From: Shewanella khirikhana
GTDB lineage: Bacteria > Pseudomonadota > Gammaproteobacteria > Enterobacterales > Shewanellaceae
Length of the DNA stretch: 64,000 nucleotides
Assembly: GCF_003957745.1 (NCBI RefSeq)
Contig: NZ_CP020373.1
Coordinates: 806,001 to 870,000 of the forward strand
Direction of reading: 5' to 3'
The translations under genes were made by a program, and so were the position numbers. The notes under the pieces were generated by a model. It did not search any database. It had not been told where the DNA came from and worked only from the letters and a program-made list of their open reading frames with translations. Positions 1-9,554 of the stretch are shown one piece after another. Every line of letters starts with the position of its first letter. Within the stretch, counting starts at the first letter, position 1.

Positions 1-1
1 G

Positions 2-670
2 GCTCAGGGCAAACCCAGGGTGATGGGGCATAAGGCAGGGGTGAAGGCGGTGCGCCGCGCTGTAAGTACCGCGCGCCAGCTTGGCATCAAGTCTTTGACT
101 CTATTTGCATTTTCAAGTGAGAACTGGCGCAGGCCAGATACCGAAGTCAGCCTGCTGATGGAACTGTTTTTCACAGTGCTGCGCCGTGAACTCAAGTTGC
201 TCGACCAAAATGGGGTACGCCTGAACATCATTGGCGATACCAGCCGTTTCTCCGAGCGTCTGCAAAAGCAAATTCGCGATGCCGAGGCCAAAACGGCCAA
301 CAATACCGAGCTGGTGTTGAACGTGGCAGCCAACTACGGCGGCCGCTGGGATATACTTCAGGCAGCGAATCAGTTGGCACAAAAGCTCGCATCTGGTGAA
401 ATCGACAGCAGTCAGTTTACCGAAGAGGCATTAAGTCAGCATTTGTGCATGCAAAATCAAGGGGAAGTTGATTTAATGATCCGCACTGGTGGCGACTTCC
501 GCATCAGCAACTTTGTGCTCTGGCAGGCGGCTTACGCTGAGTTGGTGTTTACTGACACCCTGTGGCCTGATTTCGACGAGCAGTGTTTTAAAGACGCCAT
601 CGCCCTGTTTGCGAGTCGTCAGCGCCGTTTCGGATTGACTGGAAGTCAAATCGAAGAAATGCGCGCCTGA
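2..670 (+). CDS. uppS: Undecaprenyl diphosphate synthase, 5' truncated by window edge
   Basis: This cis-prenyltransferase extends farnesyl diphosphate with isopentenyl diphosphate to C55 undecaprenyl diphosphate, the lipid carrier for peptidoglycan and O-antigen. The frame is open from the first bases (A-Q-G-K-P-R before the first in-frame GTG at 20), so the true start lies outside the window. About 30 N-terminal residues are missing, including the catalytic MDGNGRW region. What remains (222 residues; the family is about 250) carries FSSENWRRP and the C-terminal MIRTGGDFRISNF motif followed by YAELVFTD and LWPDF. cdsA follows after 24 nt, as in the enterobacterial cluster. Identification is very secure; only the 5' end is unknown. 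Confidence 0.96.
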   Translation, partial: AQGKPRVMGHKAGVKAVRRAVSTARQLGIKSLTLFAFSSENWRRPDTEVSLLMELFFTVLRRELKLLDQNGVRLNIIGDTSRFSERLQKQIRDAEAKTANNTELVLNVAANYGGRWDILQAANQLAQKLASGEIDSSQFTEEALSQHLCMQNQGEVDLMIRTGGDFRISNFVLWQAAYAELVFTDTLWPDFDEQCFKDAIALFASRQRRFGLTGSQIEEMRA

Positions 671-694
671 GTTTTCTTTTACGAGGGACGTTTT

Positions 695-1552
695 TTGCTA
701 AAACAACGAATAATAACAGCAATCTGGCTTATCCCGCTGGTTTTCGGTGCCATCTTTTATTTGCCGTCTGACTACTTTGCCTGGGCCTTGGTTGGGGTGT
801 TTTTGATTGCCGCCAAAGAGTGGGGGCGGATTATCGACGCCGACTGTCAGATGACCCAGTGGAGCTTTACCATTACGCTCGCCATCCTCTTGGTTGCACT
901 GAATATTCTGGTGCCCAGCGCGGAAGTGTGGAACACAGGACATCTGCATCCTATCTTCCTTGCTGTCACCTTGCTCGGTGGCCTCTGGTGGCTGATTGCC
1001 ATGGGGTTGGTGGTGACCTATCCCAAGAGCGCCCGTCTGTGGCAGCGCAGTCATATGCTGAAATCCATGTTTGGTCAGCTCACCTTGCTGCCATGCTTTG
1101 TGTCTTTGGTGGCGCTTAAGTCACTGAGCACCGCCAGCGAGCCCTATTTTGGCGGTGCCCTGGTGTTTTTGGTGATGCTGGTGGTGTGGGCGGCCGATAG
1201 CGGGGCCTACTTTGCCGGTAAGGCGCTGGGACGCACCAAGCTTGCACCCAATGTCAGCCCTGCCAAAACCATCGAAGGTCTGGTGGGCGGGCTTATCACC
1301 ACCATGATAGTGGTGGCCATTGTGATGACCCTGTCACCGCAACAGGAAATGGGACTGGTGATTGCTGTTACCCTGTTTACTGCGCTGGCGTCGGCCCTTG
1401 GCGATTTGTCCGAGAGTATGTTCAAGCGGGTTGCCAATATCAAAGATTCCGGCACCATTTTACCGGGTCACGGCGGCGTGCTTGACCGTATCGACAGTCT
1501 GACTGCGGCGCTGCCTGTGTTCACCCTTATCTACATCGCCTTTTGGATGTAA
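695..1552 (+). CDS. cdsA: Phosphatidate cytidylyltransferase (CDP-diglyceride synthase)
   Basis: This inner-membrane enzyme makes CDP-diacylglycerol from phosphatidic acid and CTP, the branch-point precursor of all phospholipids. The protein has 285 residues with about eight hydrophobic segments. The family signature lies near the C terminus, at about residues 240-266: KRVANIKDSG, then PGHGGVLDRIDSL with the metal-binding acidic residues. The start is a TTG at 695 preceded by the purine-rich ACGAGGGA; no ATG fits the conserved N terminus. It sits between uppS and dxr, in the same order as in other gammaproteobacteria, and is probably cotranscribed with them. Confidence 0.96.
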   Translation: MLKQRIITAIWLIPLVFGAIFYLPSDYFAWALVGVFLIAAKEWGRIIDADCQMTQWSFTITLAILLVALNILVPSAEVWNTGHLHPIFLAVTLLGGLWWLIAMGLVVTYPKSARLWQRSHMLKSMFGQLTLLPCFVSLVALKSLSTASEPYFGGALVFLVMLVVWAADSGAYFAGKALGRTKLAPNVSPAKTIEGLVGGLITTMIVVAIVMTLSPQQEMGLVIAVTLFTALASALGDLSESMFKRVANIKDSGTILPGHGGVLDRIDSLTAALPVFTLIYIAFWM

Positions 1553-1554
1553 GC

Positions 1555-2742
1555 ATGCAAAATCTGGTGATCCTGGGGGCCACGGGCTCCATTGGAAAAA
1601 GTACCCTCGATGTGATTAAGCGAAACCCCGGTGCGTACCGGGCTTTTGCCTTGGTGGCCGCCAGCAGCGTGGCCCGTATGCACGAGCTGTGCCTTGAGCA
1701 TCGCCCCCGCTATGCCCACATGGTTGACCCGCAGGCAGCAGCCGAGCTGAAAGCGGGTTTACCGGCCGAGCTCAACATTGAAGTCAGTACCGGTGAAGCG
1801 GCGCTGCTTGGGCTGGTGTCGGCCGCCGAGGTCGACACTGTGATGGCCGCCATTGTGGGTGCCGCCGGTTTGGTGCCAACCCTGGCGGCGGTACGTGCCG
1901 GTAAGCGGGTACTCTTGGCCAACAAAGAAGCCCTGGTGATGTCCGGTGAGCTTTTTATCGAAGAAACCCGCAAGAGCGGCGCCACCTTGCTGCCTGTGGA
2001 CAGCGAGCACAACGCCATCTTCCAGTGCCTGCCCGAACAGGCGCAGCGCGAAATAGGCCGCTGTGATTTATCGGCCGCCGGTATTTCCCATATTTTGCTG
2101 ACTGGCTCAGGTGGCCCATTTTTAACATCACCGCTGGACTCCCTGGCCGCAATGACCCCGGCCCAGGCCTGCAAACACCCCAATTGGTCCATGGGCCCGA
2201 AAATCTCGGTGGACTCCGCCACCATGATGAACAAAGGGCTGGAATTTATTGAAGCCCGCTGGCTGTTCAATACCGCCAAAGATGAGCTTAAAGTGGTCAT
2301 CCACCCGCAAAGCGTTATTCACTCGATGGTGCAGTACCGCGATGGCAGTGTGCTGGCACAGATGGGGAACCCCGACATGCGCACGCCCATCGCTCATGCA
2401 ATGGCCTATCCAGAGCGAATTTCTGCCGGGGTGGAACCTTTGGACTTTTTCAAAGTCGGACACTTAAGTTTTTGCGAGCCAGACTTTGCCCGTTTTCCTT
2501 GCCTGAAACTGGCAATGGATGCCTGCCAGCAAGGGCAGGAAGCCACCACAGTGCTCAATGCCGCCAACGAGGTGGCTGTGGCGGCCTTTTTGAACGGTCA
2601 GATAGGTTTTACCGATATCGCTGTGATTAATGGCGAATGTCTGGGTAAGATAGCCAAAACTCATCTGGATTCACTGGATGCCATTCTGGCACTCGACAGT
2701 GAAGCCAGACGACTGGCAATGCAACTGGTGGCACGCCACTGA
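1555..2742 (+). CDS. dxr: 1-deoxy-D-xylulose 5-phosphate reductoisomerase
   Basis: This enzyme catalyses the NADPH-dependent conversion of DXP to 2-C-methyl-D-erythritol 4-phosphate, the committed step of the non-mevalonate isoprenoid pathway that feeds UppS upstream. The protein has 395 residues. The nucleotide-binding GATGSIG is at the N terminus, the metal and substrate residues lie in PVDSEHNAIFQ near residues 147-156, GSGGPF follows, and HPNWSMGPK and MMNKGLEF lie near 207-230. I chose the ATG at 1555 because it aligns MQNLVILGATGSIG with the usual family start; an in-frame TTG at 1543 would overlap the end of cdsA. All catalytic motifs look intact. Confidence 0.96.
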   Translation: MQNLVILGATGSIGKSTLDVIKRNPGAYRAFALVAASSVARMHELCLEHRPRYAHMVDPQAAAELKAGLPAELNIEVSTGEAALLGLVSAAEVDTVMAAIVGAAGLVPTLAAVRAGKRVLLANKEALVMSGELFIEETRKSGATLLPVDSEHNAIFQCLPEQAQREIGRCDLSAAGISHILLTGSGGPFLTSPLDSLAAMTPAQACKHPNWSMGPKISVDSATMMNKGLEFIEARWLFNTAKDELKVVIHPQSVIHSMVQYRDGSVLAQMGNPDMRTPIAHAMAYPERISAGVEPLDFFKVGHLSFCEPDFARFPCLKLAMDACQQGQEATTVLNAANEVAVAAFLNGQIGFTDIAVINGECLGKIAKTHLDSLDAILALDSEARRLAMQLVARH

Positions 2743-2769
2743 TTTTAAGGACTTAATCGAAGGAGAACT

Positions 2770-4140
2770 ATGTTCGACATCCTCTGGAATGCCGCATCCT
2801 TCATTGTGGCGCTGGGATTACTGATCACCGCCCACGAATATGGACATTTCTATATTGCCCGTCGCTGTGGCGTGAAAGTGGAGCGATTCTCTATCGGTTT
2901 TGGCAAGCCGCTTTGGCGACGCCAGGGGGCAGATGGCACCGAGTATGTCATCGCCATGATCCCCCTGGGTGGCTATGTGAAGATGCTCGACGAGCGGGTT
3001 GACGAGGTCCCCGCTGCACTGGCAAATCAAGCCTTTAACCGCAAATCCGTGTGGCAGCGCATTGCCATTGTGGCCGCAGGCCCTATCGCCAACTTCATTT
3101 TTGCGGTATTCGCGCTCTACATCATGTACCTGATTGGTGTGCCTTCGGTTAAACCGGTTATCAACAGCACCCAGGCAGATTCTCCCGCCGCTGTTATCAA
3201 TGTTAAGGAACCGATGCAAATCCTTGCTGTCTCAGGACAGAAGGTACGCAATTGGGAAGAAGTGAATCTGGCTCTGGTCGGTCACATTGGTGACGACAGC
3301 CTGAGCCTGACACTGGCCCCCTTAAATCGCCTTGAAGGCCAAACCGCTGACGAGCGCACCTTTACCCTGGATACCCGCAACTGGCGCTTCGACCCTGAAA
3401 AAGAGTCAGCCATCGGCACGTTGGGACTGGGCATGCTGCGGCCGCAAATTTTGCCTGTGGTGGCTCAGGTCTCCAAAGACAGCGCCGCTGAAGCAGCTGG
3501 TGTGCAGGTGGGTGATGAAATCGTCGGTATCGACGGGGTGAGTTACGCTGGCTGGGAGTGGTTTGTTACCACTATCCAAAGCTCGGCCGACAAATCGATT
3601 CAGCTCACCATTAAACGCAATGGCGAGCAGAAGGTACTGACCGCCACCCCAAGGCCCGGCAAAGGCGCCGACGGCAAAACTGTCGGTTTGATAGGCATAG
3701 TGCCCCAGGCCAGCGAGCTGCCTGAGTCAATGCGTATTCAGCTGCAGTATGGCGTGATAGACTCCTTGGCGGTTGCGGCCGATAAGACCTGGCAGCTGGT
3801 GGTGGTCAGCGTCAAGATGATCGGAAAACTCTTTACCGGCGATGTGTCGGTGAAGAATCTGAGCGGACCCATTTCCATCGCTCAGGGCGCCGGCAACAGC
3901 GCCAACTTCGGCTTGGTGTACTTTTTGGGATTTTTGGCTCTTATCAGTGTGAACCTGGGCATCATTAACCTGCTGCCTTTACCCGTACTCGATGGGGGCC
4001 ATTTGCTGTATTACTTTGTGGAAGTGATCACCGGGAAGCCTGTACCTGAAAAGGTGCAGGAAATAGGATTCAGATTTGGGGCAGCGCTGCTGCTAATGTT
4101 GATGAGTATCGCCCTTTTCAATGATTTTGCCCGACTCTGA
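2770..4140 (+). CDS. rseP: Site-2 intramembrane metalloprotease RseP
   Basis: RseP cuts the anti-sigma factor RseA within the membrane after DegS has acted on it, releasing sigma-E during outer-membrane stress; it also clears remnant signal peptides. The 456-residue protein begins with a hydrophobic segment carrying the zinc motif HEYGHF (about residues 22-27). Two PDZ-like regions occupy the periplasmic part. The C-terminal membrane segment has LPVLDGGH, which supplies the third zinc ligand. A strong AAGGAG site precedes the ATG. It lies directly upstream of bamA, which fits its role in monitoring outer-membrane protein assembly. Confidence 0.96.
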   Translation: MFDILWNAASFIVALGLLITAHEYGHFYIARRCGVKVERFSIGFGKPLWRRQGADGTEYVIAMIPLGGYVKMLDERVDEVPAALANQAFNRKSVWQRIAIVAAGPIANFIFAVFALYIMYLIGVPSVKPVINSTQADSPAAVINVKEPMQILAVSGQKVRNWEEVNLALVGHIGDDSLSLTLAPLNRLEGQTADERTFTLDTRNWRFDPEKESAIGTLGLGMLRPQILPVVAQVSKDSAAEAAGVQVGDEIVGIDGVSYAGWEWFVTTIQSSADKSIQLTIKRNGEQKVLTATPRPGKGADGKTVGLIGIVPQASELPESMRIQLQYGVIDSLAVAADKTWQLVVVSVKMIGKLFTGDVSVKNLSGPISIAQGAGNSANFGLVYFLGFLALISVNLGIINLLPLPVLDGGHLLYYFVEVITGKPVPEKVQEIGFRFGAALLLMLMSIALFNDFARL

Positions 4141-4171
4141 GCAAGGACAGACAAATAATCAGAAGTGCTCT

Positions 4172-6655
4172 ATGAGATTGAATAAACTTTTTGCCTCTAT
4201 GATGCTCCTCGGCGCATCGTATTCAGGGACCGGCCTGGCAGACACCTTTACGCCATTTACAGTCACCGACATTCAAGTAGAAGGTTTGCAGCGTGTAGCA
4301 CTGGGTGCCGCCTTGCTCAGCCTTCCCATCAAGGTGGGTGACCGGGTTGACCAACTCAAGCTGCAACAGGCTATCAAGAGCCTGTATGCCACCACCAACT
4401 TCGACACCGTCTCGGTCAGTAATGACAACGGGGTGTTGGTTGTCTCGGTAAAAGAGCGTCCCACCATCAGTGAGGTGACCTTCGAAGGCAACAAGGACAT
4501 CAAAGACGAACAGCTGCAGGAAAGCCTGGATGGCAGTGGCGTGAAGGTGGGCGAAGCCCTCGATCGCACCATGTTGTCAGGTATCGAAAAAGGCCTGCAG
4601 GACTTCTACTACGGCGTGGGTAAATACGGCGCCAAGGTTGAAGCCCAGGTGATTAACCTGCCCCGTAACCGGGTTGAACTGAAGTTCAAATTTACCGAAG
4701 GTCTGGCGGCAGAAATTCGTCAGATCAATATCGTGGGTAACAGCCAGTATTCTGACGCCGAACTGATTGGCATGTTGGAGCTGAAAGATTACGTGGCCTG
4801 GTGGGATCTGTTCGGTGAGCGTCGCTACCAGAAGCAAAAGCTGCAGGCTGACCTTGAAACCATCAAGACCCACTATCACAACAACGGTTTTATCCGCTTT
4901 GAAGTGACCTCTACCCAGGTGGCGATGACCCCGGACCGCAAGGGCTTGTACATCACCATCAACGTGGATGAGGGCGAGCAGTATAAGGTGAAGGACGTTA
5001 ACCTTACCGGCGACCTGATGGGCCGCGAAGAGCTGATGCGCGCTATTCTGCCTATCAAGGCCGGCGATCAGTACAACGGTGCCGACGTGACCTTTACCGA
5101 AGAAATGTACTCCAAGTACCTGGGCCGCTTCGGTTACGCCTATCCTGAGGTGAAGACCTTCCCGGAAATCGATGACGAGAACAAAGAGGTTACCCTCAAT
5201 GTGAACGTTAAGCCCGGTAAGCGTGTGTATGTACGTTCCATCAACTTCACCGGTAACACAGTGACCAAGGATGAAGTGCTGCGCCGCGAGCTGCGTCAGA
5301 TGGAAGGTGCCTGGCTTAACTCCGCCAACGTGGAGCTGTCGAAAAACCGTCTCAACCGTCTGGGCTTCTTTGAAACCGTCGACACTGAAACCGTACAGGT
5401 GCCCGGCACCGACGATCTGGTGGATGTGGCCTTCAAGGTGAAAGAGCAGCCATCAGGCTCCTTTAACGCCGGTATCGGCTACGGTACCGAGTCGGGGATC
5501 AGCCTGCAGTTTGGTGTGCAGCAGAGCAACTTCCTGGGAACTGGTAATCAGGCGGGTATTAACGTCAATACCAACAAGTACTCCAAGAACGTGAGTCTGT
5601 CGTACTCCGACCCTTACTTCACCAAAGACGGTGTAAGCCTGGGTGGTAACATCTACTGGAACGAGTTTGACGCCAACGAGGCTAACCTCGAGCGCTATAA
5701 GAACAGTTCCTACGGTGTGGCGCTGAGCAGCGGCTTCCCTATCAACGAATACAACCGTATCAACGGTGGTATTGGTTTCCGTCACAACACTATTTCGGAA
5801 ATTTCGGCTTACGAACAGGCACTGCGTTTCTACAACATCTACCGTGATGCTGACGATCCGAACGCTGACTTGAGCTTTAACAACTTCGAGCTGAACGCCG
5901 GTTGGTACAGAAGTACCTTGAACCGCGGCACCTTCCCAACTGATGGCTCCAGCCAACGTCTGTCGGGTAAGATGTCGACGCCAGGTTCGGATCTGCAGTA
6001 CTTCAAGACCGACTTTGATACCAGCTTCTACTTTCCTATTACCCGCAGCCACAACTTTGTGGTGCTGACCCGCGCCCGTCTGGGTTACGGTAATGGCTAC
6101 GGTGATTTCAACGGCAACGACCAAATCCTGCCGTTCTGGGAAAACTACTACTCGGGCGGCTCCAGCAGCCTGCGTGGCTTCAAGTCCAACTCGGTCGGCC
6201 CACGTTCCTTCTACGTGGTGCGTGGCAGCGAGCCTTGCTCGCCTGACCCAAGCGGCGACGGCTGTGGTTTGCCGGGCGATCCTAACCAAATTCAGGTGAG
6301 CCAGGGCCGCTCCATCGGTGGTAACGCCGTGGCCACTGCCAGCCTCGAGCTGATTGTGCCAACGCCGTTCCTGGATGAAGCCTACAGCAACTCAGTTCGT
6401 ACCAGCTTCTTCGTAGATGCCGGTAACGTTTGGGATACCGAGTTCGATTACGACAAATATCGCACCCTGCCAGCAGAGGAATTTGCCAAGCTGGAAGACT
6501 ATAGCGATCCAAGCCGTATCCGTGCCTCCTGGGGTATGAGCGTACAGTGGTTGTCACCCATGGGGCCCATGGTATTCAGCCTCGCCTGGCCAATTAAGGA
6601 ATACGAAGACGACGAAACTGAGATCTTCTCCTTCAATATTGGCAAAACATTCTAA
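4172..6655 (+). CDS. bamA: Outer membrane protein assembly factor BamA
   Basis: BamA is the essential Omp85 core of the BAM complex, which inserts beta-barrel proteins into the outer membrane. From the ATG at 4172 it encodes 827 residues: a signal peptide (MRLNKLFASMMLLGAS, cleaved around GLA-DTF), five POTRA repeats to about residue 420, and a 16-strand barrel. The L6-loop signature LRGF lies near residue 668. It ends in phenylalanine (IGKTF), the usual C-terminal beta signal. An upstream in-frame ATG at 4121 lies within the 3' end of rseP and would give an unlikely 17-residue extension before the signal peptide. skp follows closely. Confidence 0.97.
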   Translation: MRLNKLFASMMLLGASYSGTGLADTFTPFTVTDIQVEGLQRVALGAALLSLPIKVGDRVDQLKLQQAIKSLYATTNFDTVSVSNDNGVLVVSVKERPTISEVTFEGNKDIKDEQLQESLDGSGVKVGEALDRTMLSGIEKGLQDFYYGVGKYGAKVEAQVINLPRNRVELKFKFTEGLAAEIRQINIVGNSQYSDAELIGMLELKDYVAWWDLFGERRYQKQKLQADLETIKTHYHNNGFIRFEVTSTQVAMTPDRKGLYITINVDEGEQYKVKDVNLTGDLMGREELMRAILPIKAGDQYNGADVTFTEEMYSKYLGRFGYAYPEVKTFPEIDDENKEVTLNVNVKPGKRVYVRSINFTGNTVTKDEVLRRELRQMEGAWLNSANVELSKNRLNRLGFFETVDTETVQVPGTDDLVDVAFKVKEQPSGSFNAGIGYGTESGISLQFGVQQSNFLGTGNQAGINVNTNKYSKNVSLSYSDPYFTKDGVSLGGNIYWNEFDANEANLERYKNSSYGVALSSGFPINEYNRINGGIGFRHNTISEISAYEQALRFYNIYRDADDPNADLSFNNFELNAGWYRSTLNRGTFPTDGSSQRLSGKMSTPGSDLQYFKTDFDTSFYFPITRSHNFVVLTRARLGYGNGYGDFNGNDQILPFWENYYSGGSSSLRGFKSNSVGPRSFYVVRGSEPCSPDPSGDGCGLPGDPNQIQVSQGRSIGGNAVATASLELIVPTPFLDEAYSNSVRTSFFVDAGNVWDTEFDYDKYRTLPAEEFAKLEDYSDPSRIRASWGMSVQWLSPMGPMVFSLAWPIKEYEDDETEIFSFNIGKTF

Positions 6656-6708
6656 AACACATACACTCGGCGACGATTGTGAAAAAACACCACAACAAGG
6701 AGTTTATT

Positions 6709-7215
6709 TTGAACAAGATGCTTAACCGTGCCCTGATGACACTGATGTTGATTGGCGCCCCGCTGGCCGCCAACGCTGAAAAACTGGCGGTAGTGGACAT
6801 GGGTGCCGTGTTTGAACAACTGCCTCAGCGCGAAGCCATTGGCAAGGCGCTGGAGAAAGAGTTCGGCGATCGTGAAGCCGAAGTGAAAAAGCTGCAGGGC
6901 GAGCTGCGCAGCCTGATGGAAAAGAACCAACGTGATGCAGCCCTGATGAGCGAAGCTCAGAAGACCGAAGCTGTGCGCAAGATGGAATCCCTGCAGGCCG
7001 ATCTGCAACTGAAAGGTAAGGCCCTGCAAGAAGACGTACGTCGTCGTCAGGCCGAAGAGCAAAACAAGATTTTGGTTAAAGTTCAGCAGGTTATCAAAGA
7101 TATCGCTGAAAAAGAGAAAATCGACATGGTACTGCAAAGCGGCGCCGTGGTATTTGCCAAGCCTCAGACTGATATCAGCAGCAAGGTTGTAGAAGCGCTG
7201 AGCAAGGCCAAGTAA
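6709..7215 (+). CDS. skp: Periplasmic chaperone Skp (OmpH)
   Basis: Skp is a trimeric jellyfish-shaped chaperone that carries unfolded outer-membrane proteins across the periplasm to BAM. The protein has about 168 residues: a signal peptide ending AANA, a short beta segment (KLAVVDMGAVF), then a long charged alpha-helical arm rich in Lys, Glu and Gln. I chose the TTG at 6709 because an AAGGAG site lies 6 nt upstream. An in-frame GTG at 6679 has no such site and would add a polar K/H-rich stretch before the signal peptide; ATG 6718 is another possibility. It sits between bamA and lpxD, as in E. coli. Confidence 0.94.
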   Translation: MNKMLNRALMTLMLIGAPLAANAEKLAVVDMGAVFEQLPQREAIGKALEKEFGDREAEVKKLQGELRSLMEKNQRDAALMSEAQKTEAVRKMESLQADLQLKGKALQEDVRRRQAEEQNKILVKVQQVIKDIAEKEKIDMVLQSGAVVFAKPQTDISSKVVEALSKAK

Positions 7216-7218
7216 TAG

Positions 7219-8244
7219 ATGAAGATTGTGACCCTTGGCCAATTGGCAGAACTCTTGGGGGCAGAAGTCAAAGGTGATGCCGCGCTGGAAATCCATGCCG
7301 TGGCCACCCTTGAAGATGCCCGCGAAGGCCAAATCAGTTTTCTGGCCAACTCCAAGTACCGCGCTCAGCTGGAAGGAACCAAAGCGAGCGCCGTATTGCT
7401 GTCAGCCAAAGATGCCGACAGCTTTGATGGCAATGCCCTGATCCTTAAAGACCCCTACGTGGGCTTTGCCAGGGTTGCACAACTTCTCGATACAACGCCC
7501 AAAGCCGCCGAAGGCATTCATCCTTCGGCGCAAATTGACCCCTCCGCCCGATTGGGTGAAGGGGTTGCTATTGGCGCCAATGCCGTGATTGGTGCCAATG
7601 TAATTTTGGGTGACAAGGTGCAGATTGGTGCCGGCAGTGTGGTGGGGCAGGACTCCATCATTGGTTCGGGAACCCGTTTGTGGGCCAATGTTACCCTGTA
7701 TCACGATGTACATCTGGGAATGGATTGCATAGTGCATTCCGGCGCCGTGATTGGCTCAGATGGTTTTGGCTACGCCAACGAGCGTGGCACCTGGGTTAAA
7801 ATCCCTCAGACAGGCGGCGTGCGCATTGGCAACAATGTGGAAATTGGCGCCAGTACCACCATAGACCGCGGTGCCCTGTCCCATACCGAAATTCATGATG
7901 GCGTGATCCTGGACAATCAGGTGCAGATCGCCCACAACGATATTATTGGTGCCCATACCGCCATTGCGGGCAGCACCACCATTGCCGGCAGTGTGACTAT
8001 CGGCAAATACTGTATCATTGGTGGTAACAGCGCCGTCGCTGGCCACCTGACCATTGCCGATGGCACCCATGTCAGCGGTGGCACCAATGTGACCAGCGTG
8101 ATCCGTGAGCCAGGCGTGTATTCGTCCGCCACAGTCGCCATGGAAAACAAGCTGTGGCGCCGTAATACCGTGCGCTTCCGGCAATTGGATGAGCTGTTCC
8201 AGCGCGTGAAGGTGCTGGAAGGCAAACTCAAAGAAGAAGAGTAA
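7219..8244 (+). CDS. lpxD: UDP-3-O-acylglucosamine N-acyltransferase
   Basis: LpxD adds the second 3-hydroxyacyl chain, from acyl-ACP to the 2-amino group of UDP-3-O-acylglucosamine, in the third step of lipid A synthesis. The protein has 341 residues: an N-terminal uridine-binding domain, then a left-handed parallel beta helix made of many hexapeptide repeats from about residue 110 to 290, then a C-terminal helix. The catalytic His is seen at residue 239 in IAHNDIIGAHT, the same number as in E. coli. The ATG lies 3 nt after the skp stop codon. Identification is secure. Confidence 0.97.
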   Translation: MKIVTLGQLAELLGAEVKGDAALEIHAVATLEDAREGQISFLANSKYRAQLEGTKASAVLLSAKDADSFDGNALILKDPYVGFARVAQLLDTTPKAAEGIHPSAQIDPSARLGEGVAIGANAVIGANVILGDKVQIGAGSVVGQDSIIGSGTRLWANVTLYHDVHLGMDCIVHSGAVIGSDGFGYANERGTWVKIPQTGGVRIGNNVEIGASTTIDRGALSHTEIHDGVILDNQVQIAHNDIIGAHTAIAGSTTIAGSVTIGKYCIIGGNSAVAGHLTIADGTHVSGGTNVTSVIREPGVYSSATVAMENKLWRRNTVRFRQLDELFQRVKVLEGKLKEEE

Positions 8245-8288
8245 ACGCAGTAGCAAATGCGCTTAGGCGCATCCTGAGGAACCAACCT

Positions 8289-8750
8289 GTGTCGAATCAA
8301 TTGAACACCATGGATATCAAGGAGATCCTTAAGTATCTTCCCCACAGATATCCGTTTCTGCTCATTGACCGTGTGCTGGATTACACCCCCGGTGAAACCC
8401 TGCACGCAATTAAAAATGTGACCATTAACGAGCCATTCTTTGTGGGTCACTTCCCGGTCGCTCCGGTCATGCCCGGCGTGCTTATTCTGGAAGCCATGGC
8501 GCAGGCCACGGGTCTGCTGGCATTCAAAACCATGAGCAGCGAGCCATCTCCGGATGTGCTTTACTACTTTGCAGGCATCGATAATGCCCGCTTCAAGCGC
8601 GTGGTAGAGCCAGGTGACCAGTTGCATTTTGAAGTAAAAATGATCAAAGAGCGCCGCGGGATTGGCGTATTCTACGGTGAGGCCAAAGTGGATGGTGAGT
8701 TGGTTTGCAGCGCAGAAATCATGTGTGCCCGCAGAGAGATTAGCAAGTGA
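8289..8750 (+). CDS. fabZ: 3-hydroxyacyl-[acyl-carrier-protein] dehydratase FabZ
   Basis: This hot-dog-fold dehydratase converts 3-hydroxyacyl-ACP to trans-2-enoyl-ACP in fatty-acid elongation and competes with LpxA for hydroxyacyl-ACP, so its place inside the lpx cluster balances phospholipid against lipid A. The protein has 153 residues. LPHRYPFLLIDRV is near the N terminus; the catalytic His54 lies in FVGHFPVAPVMPG and Glu68 in ILEAMAQ. The start is a GTG at 8289. Its TGA stop overlaps the GTG start of lpxA (GTGA), suggesting translational coupling. Confidence 0.97.
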   Translation: MSNQLNTMDIKEILKYLPHRYPFLLIDRVLDYTPGETLHAIKNVTINEPFFVGHFPVAPVMPGVLILEAMAQATGLLAFKTMSSEPSPDVLYYFAGIDNARFKRVVEPGDQLHFEVKMIKERRGIGVFYGEAKVDGELVCSAEIMCARREISK

Positions 8751-9520
8751 TCAGTGAATTAGCCTTCGTCCATCCCGACGCCAAAATCGGGAACAATGTC
8801 AGCATCGGCCCCTGGACCTACATAGGTGCAGGCGTAGAAATCGGTGATGACAACATCATTCACTCCCACGTGGTAGTGAAGGGCCCGACCGTGATAGGTA
8901 AGGGCAACCGGATCTTCCAATTTGCCTCAGTGGGCGAAGACTGCCAGGACAAGAAGTACGCCGGTGAGCCAACCAGGCTGATTATTGGCGACAACAACAT
9001 CATCCGCGAAAACGTGACCATGCACCGTGGCACCATTCAGGACAACAGCGAAACCCGCATCGGCTCAAACAACCTGTTTATGGCCTATGTGCACATCGCC
9101 CATGACTGTGTGGTTGGCAACAATGTGATTATGGCCAACAACGCCTCCATCGCCGGCCACGTACACGTGGGCGACTGGGCGATTCTGGGTGGCATGACCG
9201 GCGTGCATCAGTTTGTGCATATCGGTGCCCATGCCTTTACCGCTGGTGCTTCGCTTATTCTGCAGGATGTGCCACCGTTCGTGATGGCCGCCGGCCAGCC
9301 TGCGATTCCCCGTGGTTTAAACAGCGAAGGCATGAAGCGTCGCGGTTTCTCCAAAGAAGCCCAGCTCGCTGTGCGCCGCGCCTACAAGACCCTTTATCGC
9401 AATAACCTCACTGTGGAAGAGGCCACCGCGGCCCTGGCAGAGGAATCCGCTGCCATCCCCGAGGTGAAGATGATGATGGACTTTGTAGCGAACTCTGGCC
9501 GGGGTATTATCCGCGGCTAA
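8747..9520 (+). CDS. lpxA: UDP-N-acetylglucosamine O-acyltransferase
   Basis: LpxA carries out the first step of lipid A synthesis, transferring a 3-hydroxyacyl chain from ACP to the 3-OH of UDP-GlcNAc. The 257-residue protein has an N-terminal left-handed beta helix of hexapeptide repeats (IGNNVSIGPWTYIG and so on) and a C-terminal helical bundle. His119 in VHIAHDCVVGN corresponds to the catalytic His125 of E. coli. The GTG start at 8747 overlaps the fabZ stop by 4 nt; no alternative start would keep the N-terminal strand. Confidence 0.97.
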   Translation: MISELAFVHPDAKIGNNVSIGPWTYIGAGVEIGDDNIIHSHVVVKGPTVIGKGNRIFQFASVGEDCQDKKYAGEPTRLIIGDNNIIRENVTMHRGTIQDNSETRIGSNNLFMAYVHIAHDCVVGNNVIMANNASIAGHVHVGDWAILGGMTGVHQFVHIGAHAFTAGASLILQDVPPFVMAAGQPAIPRGLNSEGMKRRGFSKEAQLAVRRAYKTLYRNNLTVEEATAALAEESAAIPEVKMMMDFVANSGRGIIRG

Positions 9521-9554
9521 GAGTAGCTAATTTTATCCCGTTGACAGGAACGCC

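Noticed and set aside
5453..6289. 278-codon open frame on the - strand inside bamA
   Set aside because: It is antisense to an unmistakable BamA and has a Val/Thr/Arg-rich composition typical of a shadow frame.
6679..6708. Extended N terminus of Skp from GTG 6679
   Set aside because: The AAGGAG site serves the TTG at 6709 and the extension would disturb the signal peptide.
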